Shown here piece by piece: positions 6,365-6,799 of a DNA stretch of 6,799 bases (its first letter is position 1; each line of letters begins with the position of its first letter). The notes beneath the pieces were generated by a model. That model ran no database searches and was not told the origin of the DNA. It worked only from the letters and a program-made list of their open reading frames with translations. This DNA is from an uncultured Mycoplasmatota bacterium (GTDB taxonomy: Bacteria > Bacillota_I > Bacilli_A > RF39 > UBA660): positions 1-6,799 of the forward strand of contig CAOJKG010000046.1 in the NCBI GenBank assembly GCA_948437815.1. Reading direction: 5' to 3'. Position numbers and translations under genes: made by a program.

Positions 6365-6693
6365 TGGAAATATTAGGAATTGGCATTGATCTAGTAGATA
6401 TATCTAAATTAAATGAGAAGCTTGCCAAAAGATTTTTAACTCCAAAAGAATTAGAAATATATAACAATTTACAAGGAAAAAGAAAACTTGAATTTTTTGG
6501 TGGTAGATTAGCAGCTAAAGAAGCTATATTTAAAGCATTACCAGATAATAACTTACACTTTTCGGAATTAGAAGTTTTATATGACGATTTCTATAAACCT
6601 ATATGTCATTATAAAGATTATATAATTCATGTAAGTATTACTCATGAAGATAATAAAGCTATAGCTTTTGCAATAGTTGAAAAAAATCATTAG
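6364..6693 (+). CDS. acpS: Holo-ACP synthase, AcpS-type 4'-phosphopantetheinyl transferase
   Basis: The 109-residue protein carries both AcpS signatures. GIGIDLVDI near the N-terminus holds Mg-binding Asp9, and RLAAKEAIFKA holds Glu53. The C-terminal HVSITHEDNKAIAFAI matches the VSISHTDDYA-type strand of the family. It would transfer phosphopantetheine from CoA to Ser31 of the carrier protein encoded in the same operon. It is slightly shorter than typical AcpS (about 118-126 residues), mainly in the middle and at the C-terminus. The ATG overlaps the stop codon of the SGNH gene (TAATG) and has only a weak upstream TAGGT, so translation probably depends on coupling. AcpS genes are usually housekeeping loci away from dlt operons. 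Whether this is a dedicated copy or the cell's only AcpS cannot be told from the window. Confidence 0.93.
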   Translation: MEILGIGIDLVDISKLNEKLAKRFLTPKELEIYNNLQGKRKLEFFGGRLAAKEAIFKALPDNNLHFSELEVLYDDFYKPICHYKDYIIHVSITHEDNKAIAFAIVEKNH

Positions 6694-6720
6694 ATCGAAT
6701 CACTAATGATTTTTATTTTT
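6682..6720 (+). terminator. Rho-independent terminator of the operon, possibly bidirectional
   Basis: AAAAATCATTAG (6682-6693) and CTAATGATTTTT (6703-6714) form a perfect 12-bp stem around a 9-nt loop, followed by ATTTTT. The left arm includes the final codons and the TAG stop of the acpS gene. On the minus strand the same stem is followed by a short T run, so it may also end transcription of the convergent gene entering from the right. The stem is AT-rich, which is normal for this base composition. Confidence 0.75.
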
Positions 6721-6750
6721 CTATAATCTAATATTTTATTTTTATTACTT

Positions 6751-6799
6751 TTAATCAATTTCTATTAGTTCATAATCTCTTGAACCAAAACCCAAATCA
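6751..6799 (-). CDS. Possible C-terminal end of a convergent gene
   Basis: Reading from the right edge on the minus strand gives 15 open codons, DLGFGSRDYELIEID, ending at a TAA (plus 6751-6753). The tail looks protein-like, and the stop lies about 30 bp before a hairpin that could serve as a bidirectional terminator, so a convergent gene is likely. The fragment is too short to assign a family. Confidence 0.4.
   Translation of the reverse strand, partial: DLGFGSRDYELIEID

Noticed and set aside
1..6799. CRISPR array, tRNA or rRNA gene, transposase or insertion-sequence ends
   Set aside because: I saw no regularly spaced repeats, tRNA-like cloverleaf with GTTCRA arm, rRNA signature, transposase motif or terminal inverted repeats anywhere in the window.

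Overview
The window is strongly AT-rich, has Bacillota-style purine-rich Shine-Dalgarno sites (GAGGAG, AGGAAG, GAGGAGG, AGGAGGT), short intergenic gaps and AT-biased codon use. This points to a low-G+C Firmicute (Clostridia, Erysipelotrichia or another Bacilli-like lineage); I cannot name a genus. Tryptophan is encoded by TGG throughout, and the stop codons seen are TAA or TAG.

Layout. The left edge (2-247, minus) is the start of a gene for a small membrane-anchored protein of unknown function. Next (398-622, minus) is a compact Cro/C1-type HTH regulator with a hairpin terminator downstream of it (291-319). A 227-bp divergent intergenic region (623-849) holds two perfect palindromes and good promoter candidates. 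From 850 to 6693 six plus-strand genes form one tight operon, with gaps of 15 nt or less or short overlaps: a DltA-like amino-acid adenylation enzyme; a fold-type III PLP-dependent decarboxylase (DAP/ornithine decarboxylase superfamily); a DltC-like carrier protein; a DltB-like MBOAT acyltransferase; a membrane-anchored SGNH/DltD-like protein; and an AcpS-type phosphopantetheinyl transferase. A 12-bp stem with a T-tract closes the operon at 6682-6720. The right edge (6751-6799, minus) may be the last 15 codons of a convergent gene.

How the genes would work together. The order A, (decarboxylase), C, B, D copies the dltABCD logic that puts D-alanine esters on teichoic acids: ATP-dependent activation, loading on a carrier-protein phosphopantetheine arm, transfer across the membrane by an MBOAT, and delivery to an extracellular acceptor by a DltD-like protein. 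Two additions set this operon apart. A PLP decarboxylase sits between the adenylation enzyme and the carrier, and the operon has its own AcpS. The adenylation pocket also differs from DltA: Lys at the GrsA-239 equivalent, and Ser where DltA has its D-Ala-selecting Cys. My hypothesis is that the operon decorates a cell-surface polymer with a decarboxylated amino acid (for example a beta- or gamma-amino acyl group). The decarboxylation would occur either on the free amino acid or on the carrier-bound one, as BtrK does in butirosin biosynthesis. The gene identities are well supported by motifs. The chemistry of the final modification is inference.
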